Source of the DNA: CAWFGW01 sp963815495
GTDB lineage: Bacteria; Bacteroidota; Bacteroidia; Cytophagales; JAAEPT01
Assembly (NCBI GenBank): GCA_963815495.1
Contig: CAWFGW010000028.1
Location: 1 to 64,000 of the forward strand
Reading direction: 5' to 3'
DNA: 64,000 nucleotides
Shown here: piece by piece, positions 19,401 through 31,800 of the stretch
How positions within the stretch are numbered: position 1 is the first letter of the stretch
Layout: each line of letters opens with the position of its first letter
Made by a program: the position numbers and the translations under genes
The notes under the pieces: model-generated
What the model was told of the DNA's origin: nothing
Seen by the model: only the letters and a program-made list of their open reading frames with translations
Databases searched by the model: none

Positions 19401-20789
19401 TTTGGTGATAAAGAATGTGGTAAAGCAAGAACGGGAGATGCTTTGGATGTTTTTGATTATTCATTTCCTAGAGAAGGTGAAGAGAATGTAGACCCCTATC
19501 AAACACCTATGGTGTATATGGCAGTGCCTATTAAAAAGGAGTTTAGCACCGCAGATAAAGAAGGTAAAATGCAGGACATTCGTATAGTGATTGATACTTT
19601 GAAAGATGTAAAGTTGATATGTAATAATTGTTCTAATAAAAATATTGAAGTTAACTATGCTTTTGGTGATCAAGATAATTTGGTGATTAAACCAATCGAT
19701 GTATTGCCAGGGAATAAAACATTTACGTTTACCGTAACCGCTCGCGCACAGAAAAAAGGTACTGGAGATAGTTGGTCAAGTTATGATGGAATACCTTCTC
19801 AAACCTATACGGTCACTTTCACCACCAAGGCAGAAAGAATGACAATACCTATTTCAAATATTCAGTATTCGTATCCGCTTCCTAGCATGAAAAACTTCTA
19901 TGTGGATGAGAGTAATGAAGGATATGTGAAAACTGTAGTCAAGCCAAGTCTTCCACTGAAAAAAATGGACGGTTATTCCTATATGGTAAAATATGTAGAA
20001 GGGGATGAGGTGGTGTTTTCTAGTAAACAAGTTACTGTTACCGACTCACGTGCTGAGGCTCAGTTTAAATTCCCGATTCCATCAGATCAACTAAAACCGA
20101 GCACTAACTACAAATTTGTTATTGTTCAAACGAAAGACGACCAAACTTCAGGATCTCAAAATGATAAAGAAGATTTGAGTTATGGCACAACGGATGATTT
20201 GAATTTAGCCAAGGATTCTGTTATTGTCTCGTATTCCTTTCAAACCAGTAAATACAAAACATTTGCTGATAAAATGGCTTCACTTTCCAATGCCGAAGTT
20301 GTTGTAGGAACAGGAGGGAGAATTACCCATACGTTTAATAGTACAAGTGAAAGTGGTGAATCTTTTTATTTTGCAGAATTAGCAGGGTACAGCCCTAACG
20401 GAGGTAATAAAACAGCACCATTAATTCAGGTAAGGTATAAACCTTTAAATGCTAGTTTGATACAAACAGCCCAAGGAAGTATATACAAAAACACCTCACT
20501 TTTCACAGAAAGGTATCAATCGAAAGATTATTCGTTACCCCCATTCGATGCTTTTACTTTAAAGGGAAGTACTAATTTATCTGTGGAATTGGATTTTATG
20601 GCCGCCATGCAGGCCGATCATGATTATGCTAAGCAGGTCTTTCAATCATATAATTATACTGCCCCGCTTCCAGTATTACCTGCGGGTACCTATGGCTATT
20701 TCTTAGACTATTATCTGCCAGGTAAATCAATAGCTAATTCAACGGTGGCGATGCAATATAAATTGAATCAGGAGGTGAAAATAAATTGA
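16413..20789 (+). CDS. Large secreted beta-rich protein, first gene of the toxin-associated run
   Basis: I cannot name this 1458-residue protein. It starts at TTG; no ATG lies in frame between the preceding stop codon (16383) and the signal peptide, which is a hydrophobic run ending near SSNAQ at residue 21. Residues ~60-1000 consist of many alternating amphipathic beta strands with Gly-rich turns, the look of a large barrel or a lipid-channel-like beta sheet. Residues ~1040-1450 look like two or three immunoglobulin-like domains (for example FTFTVTARAQKKG and SYSYMVKY-type strands). No catalytic motif and no T9SS tail were seen. The stop shares a base with the ATG of the next gene (TGATG), so the two are coupled. 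The context, first in a run ending in a toxin-immunity pair, suggests a role in export or surface display of that cargo, as an inference only. Confidence 0.75.
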   Translation: MLRYIIIGFFSFFIVCSSNAQTDSKAIEWTNHQIGELQGYVDRAHTIFNNVQNNQTFQDILNGKDITLPAKILPSSKDDKYALYLDSLIFTPEYAYATIYFVLDLSFDSPENKKLTFIGKDIRFSRKGGFTGNATLQLAESIDVNFGEDATVTFLAEEAYPTYVVFDCNGFQEISLSANIGFSGDFAYPVNQNNERIVGQKLETKFNVTIEKWEDWIAQVEIQKFQLAKLPDFTFDIGVIAYDHSDLKNPSKLGSFPDSYNIDELYGGNPVLWRGLYIERAGITMPRMFYKKDNPRAQMAINGYNMFFDKQGFTGKVEVIDLIKKGEGEMNTWDYSVDKLYAEFSQGTLVEAGLNGSVVLPISSENAALGYDASISYNPVQKAAEYNFTANLESKIDFNVFKVADVELYDGSRLDVQVINKKFKPTAVLNGTFGLTPDLGGKASSFLIEYNRLKLATEKPYVSFEQGGGAALVKNEKSTMKGFPVELTRLGVISDEKDEDRIGLDIGVKLNLMKATEGTGMTAEAGLIVWGKRDNTVLRYKYDDLYLTDMAIEYRTTALYIYGRAQFYRNDSIYGNGVGAQLKAEVADKIKIAAIAKFGTAESKEDPTDEYRYWIVEMGVGFSPAIPFFPGIGLNGFSGGAYHHMMFDSARQDYIPNEIISLGLKAGVGVQSIPSNKAFAGKVQLELAFDTKFRFNFFRFSGEVAFINTNSNVPDVTQLDGLANNPSESNESGSAVIVGWDISYSVPKKTLFGTIDTYISVPPGESPIVSGLYNEPGQKHDNLAGTVSLYFSSSDWYVYVGQPVVPLGINLQIAGLQLGTLETYFVMGTRLPSPPMAPVPDQVKKIVGAENTFDPTLLTSGAGVGLGTRFSAGLSISSPRILGVSGYVNAEFGAGFDLLFMKASGPGFCKGRDEIGINNWYAYGQIYIYASAKVGVDVRWKIGFLSINKKFDLLGLDLAAYMYFQGPNPLYAMGAVGAKVEVLGGLIDAEFKFKVEFGDKECGKARTGDALDVFDYSFPREGEENVDPYQTPMVYMAVPIKKEFSTADKEGKMQDIRIVIDTLKDVKLICNNCSNKNIEVNYAFGDQDNLVIKPIDVLPGNKTFTFTVTARAQKKGTGDSWSSYDGIPSQTYTVTFTTKAERMTIPISNIQYSYPLPSMKNFYVDESNEGYVKTVVKPSLPLKKMDGYSYMVKYVEGDEVVFSSKQVTVTDSRAEAQFKFPIPSDQLKPSTNYKFVIVQTKDDQTSGSQNDKEDLSYGTTDDLNLAKDSVIVSYSFQTSKYKTFADKMASLSNAEVVVGTGGRITHTFNSTSESGESFYFAELAGYSPNGGNKTAPLIQVRYKPLNASLIQTAQGSIYKNTSLFTERYQSKDYSLPPFDAFTLKGSTNLSVELDFMAAMQADHDYAKQVFQSYNYTAPLPVLPAGTYGYFLDYYLPGKSIANSTVAMQYKLNQEVKIN

Positions 20790-22834
20790 TGAGAATAGGA
20801 CTAGTCTTCATTTGTCTGTTAAGTGTTGTAACGGTGTTTTCTCAAAGCAACCCTGTAGATATTGCAGTGGTTAATTCTTTTGAAAACAATCAAGTGCAAC
20901 TAAAATGGTATCCAGCCAATATTAAAGCCTGGATGGTAGGGTACGAACATGGGTATGATGTGTATCGAACAACTGTTTTTGAGAATGGGAAATATATTTC
21001 CTCTCCAGAGCGTGTGAAATTAAACATTACTCCTTTAAAACTGGATGCTACTAAACTTACAGAAACCACTCCTAATATTGAAGAAATAGGCATGTATATG
21101 GTAGCCGATTCATTAGACGAAGAGTTGAAAAATACGCAGGGTTTAGAAGCGGTAGAAGTTGGTAATACAGCTACAATGGTGTTAACATTTACCATCATTA
21201 ATTTAGCTCGGATTAACCAGTTGGCTCAACAATGTGGGCTGTATTGGAAAGATGAAATCGAATCAAATAAAAAATATTATTATGAAGTAGAAATTCATCG
21301 AAAACCAGAATTTGTGTCTAGCAGAAGCTGGGTAGAGTTCGATCAACCCTATAAAATACCTCAACCAAAAGACTTTATGGCACGTGTTTCTGATAAAACC
21401 GTGACGTTGAACTGGACTGCTAAGTATTACAACTTTGATTTTATTGGTTATAACCTTTATCGCTCAGAAAAAGAAAATGGGAAATACGAACGAGTAAACG
21501 ATGACTATATTACCGTCAACCAAAAAACATTGATTGACAACGGGCAGACGACTACCTATGTTGATTCAGTTCCCAATTACGGTCAGCCTTACTATTATAA
21601 ATTAAAAGGGGTAGACCATTTTGAAAAGGAAAGTGAGTTTTCAGAGGTACAAACCATTACAGCCTATAAAAAAATAACCATGCCTCCTGTGGGGTTTCAT
21701 TATGAGGTCACTGAAAAATCACAAGTGAAAATTTCGTGGAATTTGGCCGAAGAAGAAAAAACTTCGGTAAAAGAAGTGAAAATATACAAAGCATTAGATC
21801 CGTTGAGCGAACCGTTTTTGTTGGCAACCATCGATCCTAAGAAAAGCCTGACTTATACAGATGTAAAGCCATTATACGAAAATTATTATACCCTTTGTGC
21901 TGTAGGTTATGGTGGTGAAGCAGCTTGTGATTTCCCGCGAGAGGCTGTTGTTCGTGATACCATCCCTACAGGAAAACCGTATGATGTGACTGCAGAAGTG
22001 GACTCAAACGGTATTGCAACGCTGACTTGGAAAAAACCGACAGATCCTGATTTGATGGGATTTATCCTCTATCGTAATAACCGTAAAAATCAAGAGTTCA
22101 ATAAACTCAACCAAACCTATATCACAGATTCTGTTTTTGTAGATACCCTTAATCTGGATTTACTGTATTCAAAAGCTTATTATGTCATTAGCGCGGTTGA
22201 TCCTTTTTATAATATTGCTTACTCTGACACCGTGGAATTACGTTTGCCTGATAGACATCCTCCAATAGCGCCACAAATTTATTTTTACCGATCTACCACA
22301 GATGGTATCGTATTAAAATGGACCAATAGTCCAAGTGAAGATGTAGTACAACAAGTTTTGTATAGAAAAGGCGAAAAAGATGTGACCTACCGCCCAATTT
22401 TAGAAATGAATGGAGAGGATTTAAAGCAAAAAGAATATGTGGATGCCGACACAAAAGCCCGAACCTATTATAGTTATGTGATTTTGGCGTATGATGCCAG
22501 TGGATTGGTTTCGGATACCGCTTCAGAATTGTATGTTGAACAGGTAATGAACCCAATAAAACCTAAGATAGAAAACATTACAACCATTGTAAGTCGTGAA
22601 AACGAATTGGTCAAAATCAGTTGGGAGTATAATCAAGAAAACATTACCCGATTTTTAGTCTATAGAGCAAAAGAGGCCGAAGGACTAACCGCTTACCGAA
22701 CGGTAGAAAATAACCAACGTGAATTCTTAGAAAAAAGCTTAACACCTAACACGAGTTATACTTACAGAATAGTAGCAGAATTTAGTGATGGAGGACGAAG
22801 TGCCATGAGTGATGAGGTGGTGGCGAAGTATTAA
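20789..22834 (+). CDS. Secreted multi-fibronectin type III protein
   Basis: This 681-residue product begins at the ATG that overlaps the previous stop by one base. A TTG three bases earlier is also open but less likely. A GGAGG-like sequence about 18 bases ahead may help, unusual in a phylum that rarely uses Shine-Dalgarno sites. The signal peptide ends near VTVFSQS (about residue 20). Five fibronectin type III-like repeats follow from about residue 190, each with a WxP/A strand and an F/YxYK strand (for example VTLNWTAKYYNFDFIGYNLY and YYYKLKGVDHFEKESEFSE). There is no T9SS sorting domain. It probably works as a periplasmic or surface scaffold or ligand-binding protein beside the 1458-residue product. 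Function is unknown. Confidence 0.75.
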   Translation: MRIGLVFICLLSVVTVFSQSNPVDIAVVNSFENNQVQLKWYPANIKAWMVGYEHGYDVYRTTVFENGKYISSPERVKLNITPLKLDATKLTETTPNIEEIGMYMVADSLDEELKNTQGLEAVEVGNTATMVLTFTIINLARINQLAQQCGLYWKDEIESNKKYYYEVEIHRKPEFVSSRSWVEFDQPYKIPQPKDFMARVSDKTVTLNWTAKYYNFDFIGYNLYRSEKENGKYERVNDDYITVNQKTLIDNGQTTTYVDSVPNYGQPYYYKLKGVDHFEKESEFSEVQTITAYKKITMPPVGFHYEVTEKSQVKISWNLAEEEKTSVKEVKIYKALDPLSEPFLLATIDPKKSLTYTDVKPLYENYYTLCAVGYGGEAACDFPREAVVRDTIPTGKPYDVTAEVDSNGIATLTWKKPTDPDLMGFILYRNNRKNQEFNKLNQTYITDSVFVDTLNLDLLYSKAYYVISAVDPFYNIAYSDTVELRLPDRHPPIAPQIYFYRSTTDGIVLKWTNSPSEDVVQQVLYRKGEKDVTYRPILEMNGEDLKQKEYVDADTKARTYYSYVILAYDASGLVSDTASELYVEQVMNPIKPKIENITTIVSRENELVKISWEYNQENITRFLVYRAKEAEGLTAYRTVENNQREFLEKSLTPNTSYTYRIVAEFSDGGRSAMSDEVVAKY

Positions 22835-22850
22835 CATTTCAGGACTTACA

Positions 22851-25800
22851 ATGAAGACAATGAGATATATACAGGCTTTATTTTTAATAGCTCTTTTGTT
22901 TTGCGTAAAGGGAGCTTTTGCACAGGTGTGTTTGGTTACCAACACGAATGATTCAGGCGAAGGCAGTTTACGAGCGGCTATTGAGTGTGCGAATAGTCGA
23001 GTGGGAATAGATACGGTTCTTTTTCAATTTACAGAACCTAACCCAACAGTGAATGGAGATGGGCAGTATGTAATTAATTTAATTGAATCTATTAAAATTG
23101 AAGATGAAGTAATTATAGATGCTTCTTTGTTAGGTAGAGTAGCCAATGGATTACCTAAACTTCGGATACAAAATTCTATTGGAGATATTGGTACTTTTGT
23201 TCAAAACACAGAATATACTTTTCAAGCATTCAAAAATAGCAGCTATAGTAATATAGAATTTTACTGTGATACCCTGGTGAATAATGGAGGGGGTATTTGG
23301 GTAAATCAGGCAAATCAAGATATTATATTAAATGATTGTTACTTTCAATCTCATTATACAAGTATCCATTGTAGAGGAAAATCACTTACTGCAAACAATT
23401 GTCAATTCTTGAATAGTAAAGATAGGGGTATATTTATGTTGGTGGGTTCTATTTCAATGACCAATAATTGTTTGTTTGAAAGATGTGGTACGGCAATTAA
23501 TGTAAATGGATCAGGTACTATTTCGATTGAAGAAACAACATTTCTGAATAATACATTCGGACTTACCGATCTTAGGTCAACAGTTGGAAGTACCGATAAT
23601 TCGTATGTGAAATCCTGTGTTTTTGAAGGGAATGAACAAGCATTGGTAGTAAAAAAATTAGCTGTTACTAACAGTGTTTTTGAAGAAAACACGAGTGGTA
23701 TCAGGAGTTCAAATGGAGTAGTAGATTTGAAAAACAGCCAATTTATCAATAATACTGGTATTTCAGTAGAACTGGTAAATACTGTAGGTTCATCTTTAAT
23801 AGATAATGTGTTTTCCTATACTTCAGAAAATCCTGCAATAAGTATCTCCAGAATTTCATTAACATCGCGTTTTAATCTACTATCTCGTAATACATTTAAC
23901 GCTAGTGCTGCGGCAGGAAAAGCTATTTCTTTAGAAAACGGAGCAAATGATGGGGTTTTAGCTCCAACCATAACGGTAGTAAGCACAAAACCAGATTCAG
24001 TAACGCTGGAAATATCATCAAGCACTGGAAATAAAATTGAGTTTTTTGGGAGTAACGGATTGCCAAATAATGCCAATGAGTATATACCAAACAGTGACAG
24101 AATTTTATCAGCATCAACTCAAACGATTACTATTCCTAAACCTTCTGGTAGTTACCTGTATATTGTGGCAACATCTACCAATGTAAATGGAAGCACCTCT
24201 GAGCTAAGTACTGCTATAGATATTTCCGAAGAGCCTGTTCATGTATGCTTAGTGACTAATACCAATGATTCTGGAGAAGGTAGTTTACGAGCAGCAGTTG
24301 AGTGTGCAAACAGTAATATAGGAATTGATACTATCCATTTTGATTTTTCAGCTTCAGAATCAATTATTAACTCTAAAGGTCAATATGAAATAGAAGTTTT
24401 ATCAACAATAAATGTAACCGATACACTTGTCGTTGATGGATTTCCTTTAAGTCTTGTAGATGATTTAAATGGAATCTCAATAAAGTATAGTGCTTCAGGT
24501 AGTTCTTACTTACTTGATATTGATAAAACTGCAATTATAAAAAATATAGATTTTAACGGTACTTCCCCCAATAGATGTTTCGATTTAAGAGGAAGAGGTA
24601 ATTCAGCAATTGTGAACTGTAATGTTCAAGGGTTTGGACTTACTGCACAGTTGAATGGTTCTGATGTCTCAATAACCAATAGTCGATTTACAGGAACTCT
24701 CGCAACAGGAGTGTTGGCTTATTCTTCCAATGTTAATTGTGTGAATTCTACTTTTGAAGGTTATTATAATGGTTTAGGAATATATCAAAACAGTACACTC
24801 AACATACAGAAGTGTGAGTTTTTGAATAATTCTTTTGGTATTGATATGACTCAAAGTTCTATTGTTGTAGAAGATAGTACGGTGTTTAAAGAAAATATTA
24901 GTGGCTTGAAAATCCAAAATGGCTCAACAAAAGTAAATGCCTGTGTATTTGAAAATAATACTTCAACCGGAATCACTGGAGGAGCTCAAAATGTAAATAT
25001 TAGACATTCAGTTTTTGTAGCAAATGGGCAATATGCAATGAATATATCCAGTGCTGCAATTATTGAAAACAATAAGATACATTTTTTAGAAAATACTAGA
25101 GGAGTTAATTTATCATTTTCCCAGGGTATAAAGTTGTCTGAAAATATATTTGAGTCTAATCCCGTAGGGACAGGAAGAGCTATTGTGTTAAATAATAATG
25201 CAAACAACAACAAACAAAAACCGGTTTTCTCCAGCTATGAACATGGGGATTCGCTCACTATTTCAGGTTCAGCTGAAAATGGAGATACTGTAGAAGTCTT
25301 TTTAAATAATGGTACTCTGGAAAATGCACTAACTCATATTGGAAGTGTAAAAACTATAGATGGGACATGGTCAATTAAGGTTCCACGAGGATTATTTTAT
25401 TCTATCGCTAGTGATAATTATTATGTAGCAACAGCTACGGGTATTAGTGGAAACACTTCAGATTTAAGCCTTCCATATAAAATAGAAAGTAGGGGATGTA
25501 TAGTTACAAACACCAATGATTCTGGAGAAGGTAGTTTACGAGCAGCGGTTGAGTGTGCGAATAATAATCCGGGAGTAGATATTATTGGATTTGATTTTTC
25601 TAACACATCCAATACAAATCTGGAAATTAATACAGAAGGTCAATACGTTATAAAAGTTTTTTCTCAGATAAGTTTTACAGATGGAGTTATAATAGATGCA
25701 ACAAATTTAACCAATAATGTCTCACTTGAGAGCTTACCAAAATTACAGATTTATGACAGCACAAGTGCTAGTATATTATTTAGGTGGACAGCAGTGAGTG

Positions 25801-28800
25801 AAAGCTCTTTAAAGGGAATTCATTTTTACCATCAACCAGTTGATAATTTAAAAAATGCAGTTGCAAGTGATTTTAATAAAAATATTTCGATTGAAATTGA
25901 TGAATGCCGATTTGATAATTTTCGGTTTGGTATAAATGGCGATAGAGCTAATTCATATAAAATTACTAATACAGATTTTGCCTCAGGAGATTTTATTAAC
26001 AGCCTAAGTACGTATTCGTGTGGTGTTTGCGGCTATGATACAGATATGTATGTTGAAAATTGTTTATTTGATAATACTGGAACAGGTATTAGACCAAGAC
26101 AACGGAGTAATCTGGAAGTTCGTAAGTCAAATTTCTTTAATAACGATTATGGTATAGAGTTTCGAGAAAGTGATTCTTTAATAGTGACCGATTCATGTGT
26201 TTTTTCTAATAACGGAATAGGTGTCCATTTAAGAGGTGTGTATTCCCCTTCCCTAATTCAAAACAATTCCTTCAATTACAATGGAACTCAAAAAGGAATT
26301 GTTCTTAGTTTATTTGGTAATAATAATACATTTAGCCAAAACGTTTTTGTTGGCTTGGATGAAACGAATAAAGCCATAACCATTGGAACGAATAATGGGA
26401 ATAAGAAAAAACCAGAAATAAGTTCGACAGAGCAGTTAGCTAATGGTAATGTATTAATAAAAGGTAAGACACAGACTATCGGAGATAAAATAGAGCTTTT
26501 TTCACACGATGGCACTAGTGATAATGCGAATAACTTTTTAACTGATTTTATAGCAACAGATACAGTTTGGTCTATTGAAATGGTTAACAATAACAATGAG
26601 TTTTTTGCAGCCACTGCTACAGATCTAGCAGGAAATACGTCAGAGGTTACTACTTATAAAGAAAAGATAAGTAAATGTAACCTCACTGTTAGAAACCTAT
26701 TCGATTCGGGGGAAGGAAGTTTACGAGAAGTTATAAAATGTGCCAACTCTAGGCCAGGTATGGATTCAATTTCATTTGATTTTTCTTTATTAACACCTGA
26801 TTCAAACGGTAAATACACCATTGGGCTAGAAAGTTCTTTACCAGCTATTTTAGAATCAGTAATAATTGATGGAAATAACTATTTAAACTTAGGTGAGCCA
26901 TTAGTTGAAATAGATGGTAATAACTTTAACATTTTAGAATTATACAATGCTCCACATAGTGAAGTAAAAAATATCTTATTAAATAATGGTGATCAAAATT
27001 TACTGTTACAGTCGTGCGATAGTAGTATGGTTTCTAATCTATGGACATATGTAACGAATGACCCTTTTGAGACTGGGAAAGGTATAAATGGACAAATAGA
27101 TATTATTAATAGTGAAAGAGTGTTTTTTGTTGGTTCAAGAGTTTACACTGACGGGTATAACATTCTAACTGCAGGAAGATTGAGTGTTGAAAACTCACCA
27201 AATTTCCAATTTGGAAAGGAGGGAGAAGAGAATAAAAACTTAGTTGGAGGTTCTTTTCAATTTACTCAAGGGTGTGAGGGATCTAAACTGGTTAATACCT
27301 ATTTTGGCTTAAAAGAAAATGGGGTAGAATTACTGTATGATTCATTGTATTACTTGAAATCTAAAGATGGTTCTGGTGGAGCAGTACCAGAAATCTCTTT
27401 AAATGGACAAGTAAGTGGGGTATCCATTGGTGGGGGCGATTCTGAAAAGAATGTAGTTGCTCCGTATTTTAATTTCAGTATTACTGGAAATTCTGATTCT
27501 AACTTCGTTTTTGGGAATTATATAGGTTTAGACAAAGATGGGGATGCTTTTTCTGAAGAAGATTACAAAAAAGCCTTTGGAGGAGGGCACTTACGTATTG
27601 AAACTGGTGCAAGCGATAATGTCATCGGTTCAGTAACAATGCCAAATAAGTTTGGTCTGGGTAAAATGAGTTCTGCTATTTCCCTGGGGTTTGGAGGAAA
27701 ACAGAATACTTTTTCAAACAACTTAATTAGCTATTATTATGGAGATTATGAATCAATCAAACCTATAAATATTTGTGGTTTTGGTTGTAGTAATGATAAT
27801 ATTCCTACAGCAACTAATCTACGCCAACTTTCAGATACACTTAAAGGAGATTTTTTAAATCATATTTACCCTTTAGCTACAGTAGAAGTATTTGCTAGTA
27901 ATCAACTTGGAAAGAATACCACCAAGCTATTGACACACCAAAATGTAATAGGTAATAATAAATGGGCCGTCTATTTAGATTATGAGGGATTTGTTGTAGT
28001 GACAATGACAGACTCTGTTGGTAATACGTCTCAGTTGAGTGAACCTTTTTATTTTAGAAAGAAAAAAGAAAACGGAGTTTGCTTGGTAACCAAAACAGCA
28101 AACAGCGGAGACAGTACCCTACGCCAAGCGATAACTGATGCCAACGCAGGTTTATGCGATAAAATCCATTTTGCAATCCCTGAAGCTGGTCCTTATGTCA
28201 TTGAACCACAAACGGTTTTGCCCACTATAGTTGCACCACAATGGATTACGATTGATGGTAGCACACAAAGGGAAAGTGGTGTAGGGAGTGGGGAACAGAC
28301 GATTACAATTAATAACACAAATAAGGTTTATTATGCAGTAAATGGCTCTAAATATAACTTCATAGATATCACTATTAATGGATTTCAAACAGGTTTTTTT
28401 GGGGTTTATGACGTGAGATTTCATAAGCTAAAAGTTGAAAATTGTCCAATAGGAATGGATATTTTCCCCAATGAGGTTAGAAATAGTACAATCATTGTTG
28501 ACTCATGTGAATTTAGTGGATGTGGAAGGGCTATCGATGATGTGTTAAGTAATGTGGAATATACCAACAGCCTTGAGGTTTATTCTTCAAATTTTTACAA
28601 TACACAATACGGTATCACTATTGATTATGGATTACAGAATTTTATAGTTAAAAATTCTGGGTTTGGTATTGATAAATTAGATTCTGTTTATAAAAAAATG
28701 CTGGTAGCAGTTGATGTAGGAATAGCAGACTCTATTTTTTTTATAAATAATGAAGTCGTTTATTCATCATCCAAAGGAGTGAGTTTATACGGTAATAAAT

Positions 28801-31800
28801 TATTTTTCAATTCTAACTTTATTGGATTGGATAAGACATTAACTATTGAAGGGAGTATTGGTAATGGAAATGGAGTATATCTACACAATAGTAAAGATTC
28901 TTCATATATGATTGTTAGCGACAATCATTTTGCCAATACGGGTAAGAATGCTCTAGTTATAAATAGACCTGACAAAACTAAAATAATGTCAAATATTTAT
29001 TCCAACTATATTGGCTTTGATTCATTAGAAAATGCAAATGTAATAGGATATGATGGTATTAATTTTATAGGGGGTATTTCAAACTTAGATATAAAAAGAA
29101 ATATCATTTTCAATTGTAAAAATAATGGTGTAGTATTTTCTCAAAATACTGGCACAAATATTTTAATAGACTCTAATAAGGTTAATAAAGCGGGTTCGAA
29201 AGGGATTAATTTTCCTGCGAGTGGATTCATTAATTCTTTTTCTCATAACGAAATAACTAATTGCGGGAATAATGCTGTTGAGTTTGCCGGTAAAGACACC
29301 ATAGCACAATTTTCGAATAATATTATTACTAATAATGGATTAGATGGAGTTGTCTTGGGTAGTCCCAATGGTGGGGCTAGAGGTGGGGCTTCTTTAGTCT
29401 ATAATTTTTCAGATAATATTATAAGTGAAAATAAAGGTGTCGGAACAATTGTAGGTTGGTATTCAGTCTTGAATGAGTTTTTTGATAACAAAATTTTAAG
29501 AAATGAACTTGGGGGAGTACAATTTGCTTCTAGTAGTGATTGTAAAAAGTTTGTTAATAATGATATTAATTCAAACTTACGGTTTGGTGTTAAATCTTAT
29601 AATACTCATTTTGGAAATATTGTTAATAATGAAATAATAAATAATGAAATAGGATTCGAAACTTCAAGTTCGAACTTAACAACTATTCGTATTGATACAA
29701 TTAGTAGTAACAAATTCATAGATAATGATTCCATTGGGGTGTCATTAAGCTATGTATCAGTAAATTATTTTTATGATAATAGCCTAAGTAAAAATGGAAC
29801 TGGTATTTTATCGTCCACTTCAGTAATTAACTCGTTTGTGGAAAACAAAGTGTTTTTGAATTTTAAGAATGGAGTTGATTGGAATTATACTCGTATTGAT
29901 GATAATGGAGGAGATTTTAACAATAATTACATTTTCAGTAATATAGGTGCGGGTATATTTGTTTTTAATGCTCCTAACACTTTCGAAATAAAAAACAATC
30001 ACATTGGTTACGATACACTTTTATTACCAGCGGCAAATGAAGGAACAGCAATTAATGGAAGGGGAGTCAATGCAACAGGTAATCAGGTATTTTATAACTC
30101 AGAAGGAATTAACGTCTCAACAATTCCTTTCAACACATTCTCTAAAAACACCTTTATTACCAATAGCGATACAGGACAAGCTATTGTTTTAAATGCAAAC
30201 GCTAACCTCAACAAAACCTCCCCCACCATCCTCGACTACCACTACGCCTTCACCGACACCCTATTTATCTCGGGTAAATCATCGGTGCCAAAGGATATCG
30301 TAGAGGTTTTCTTAAACAACGGAAAACCGCAAAACGCTACCTTATACATGGCTTCGGCTGTTACCCTGGCTGATAGCACTTGGGAAGCAATTATCGTTGG
30401 AGAAAATGGTTTTAGTTCGGAGGATACTGTTCGCGTGGTGGCTACGGCAACAGATACATTGGGTAATACTTCTGAGTTGAGCGGGATCTATGTTGTTCCT
30501 GAAAAGTCGTTAGAAACGAACTGCATAGTTACTACCTTGAATGACTTTGAATCTGGTTCGTTAAGAGAAGCCATTGATTGCGCGAATCGATCAGCCGCAA
30601 ATGGTACAGTTACTATAAGTTTTGAGGTGGATACTGCGGTAGCAATCCAATTCCCTATTACCTCGCTATTACCAAAAATAGATCGCTATGGCCGGTCTGT
30701 TACCATCACTGGGCCTAATGCTGATAACCGCCCTGTTTCATTAATGGCTGATACCACACAACTTGGGCTTATAGGAAACAACCTCACTGTTGCTGAATTA
30801 CAGTTCTCAAACTTCAAAACGGGGTTAAGTCTGGAAAATAAATCAGTAGTTAAAGATGTACTTTTTGAAAACAATCAAGTAGGTGTAAGTATAACAGGTA
30901 ATGCAAATCAGATCATCAATAACCAGTTTTATAATCAAACGAAATCAGCTATACAAGTTGCTAGTGGACAGGACAATTCATTGCTGTCTAACTATATCAC
31001 TAATAAAAATGAATTGGCTAGTGAATCGGGTTATCAAGCGATTCAGTTAGTTGGTTCTGCCAATAACAACCAGCTAGCTCCAATTAATATCTCCTATGAG
31101 GAAACGGGGGAAACACTACTCTCAGGCGAGGCGGTAGCAGGGGATAAGGTTCAAGTGTTTTTATCGGTACAACAAGCTGAAGAAGCTTATGAGTTAGTGG
31201 GGGAGACTACTGTTGAATCAGATAATTCGTGGTCGTTAGAAATTCCAAGTGACTTTTTAAAAGAAGGGGTGAACGATTATTTCGTGACAACCGCTACAAG
31301 TCCATCAGGTAATACCTCAGAATTATCAGAGGTTGTGCGCGTAGGTAATGACCCCATTCGATGTTATGTCACCAATGAATTGAATGAAGGTAAAGGTTCC
31401 TTACGTGATGCCGTTGCTTGTGTCACCGAAGCAGAACTAGTTGGGTTACCGGGAGCTATTATTTTTCACCCTGATTCAGCGGAACAATACAATATCACGT
31501 TGTCAAGCACAATAGTCGGACAAAATAAGTATGGGGTTGTGATGTCAAAAGATTCTACCAATGCTGTAGTGTTACAAGGTGTCTCGAATAGTGGTTTGGC
31601 ATTCACGGGGAATAATATTCAACTTGCTGACCTCATGTTTGAAAATTTTGATACCGCATTAGTGGTATCGGGAAACAACAATAACATTGACAACATCACT
31701 ATCACCAATGGAAAAATTGGGGTGTTAGCTAGTGGAGTGAATGGTTCGATTACAAACAGTGTGTTTGGGGATGTAGAAATTGGGTTGTCATTCGTGAATG

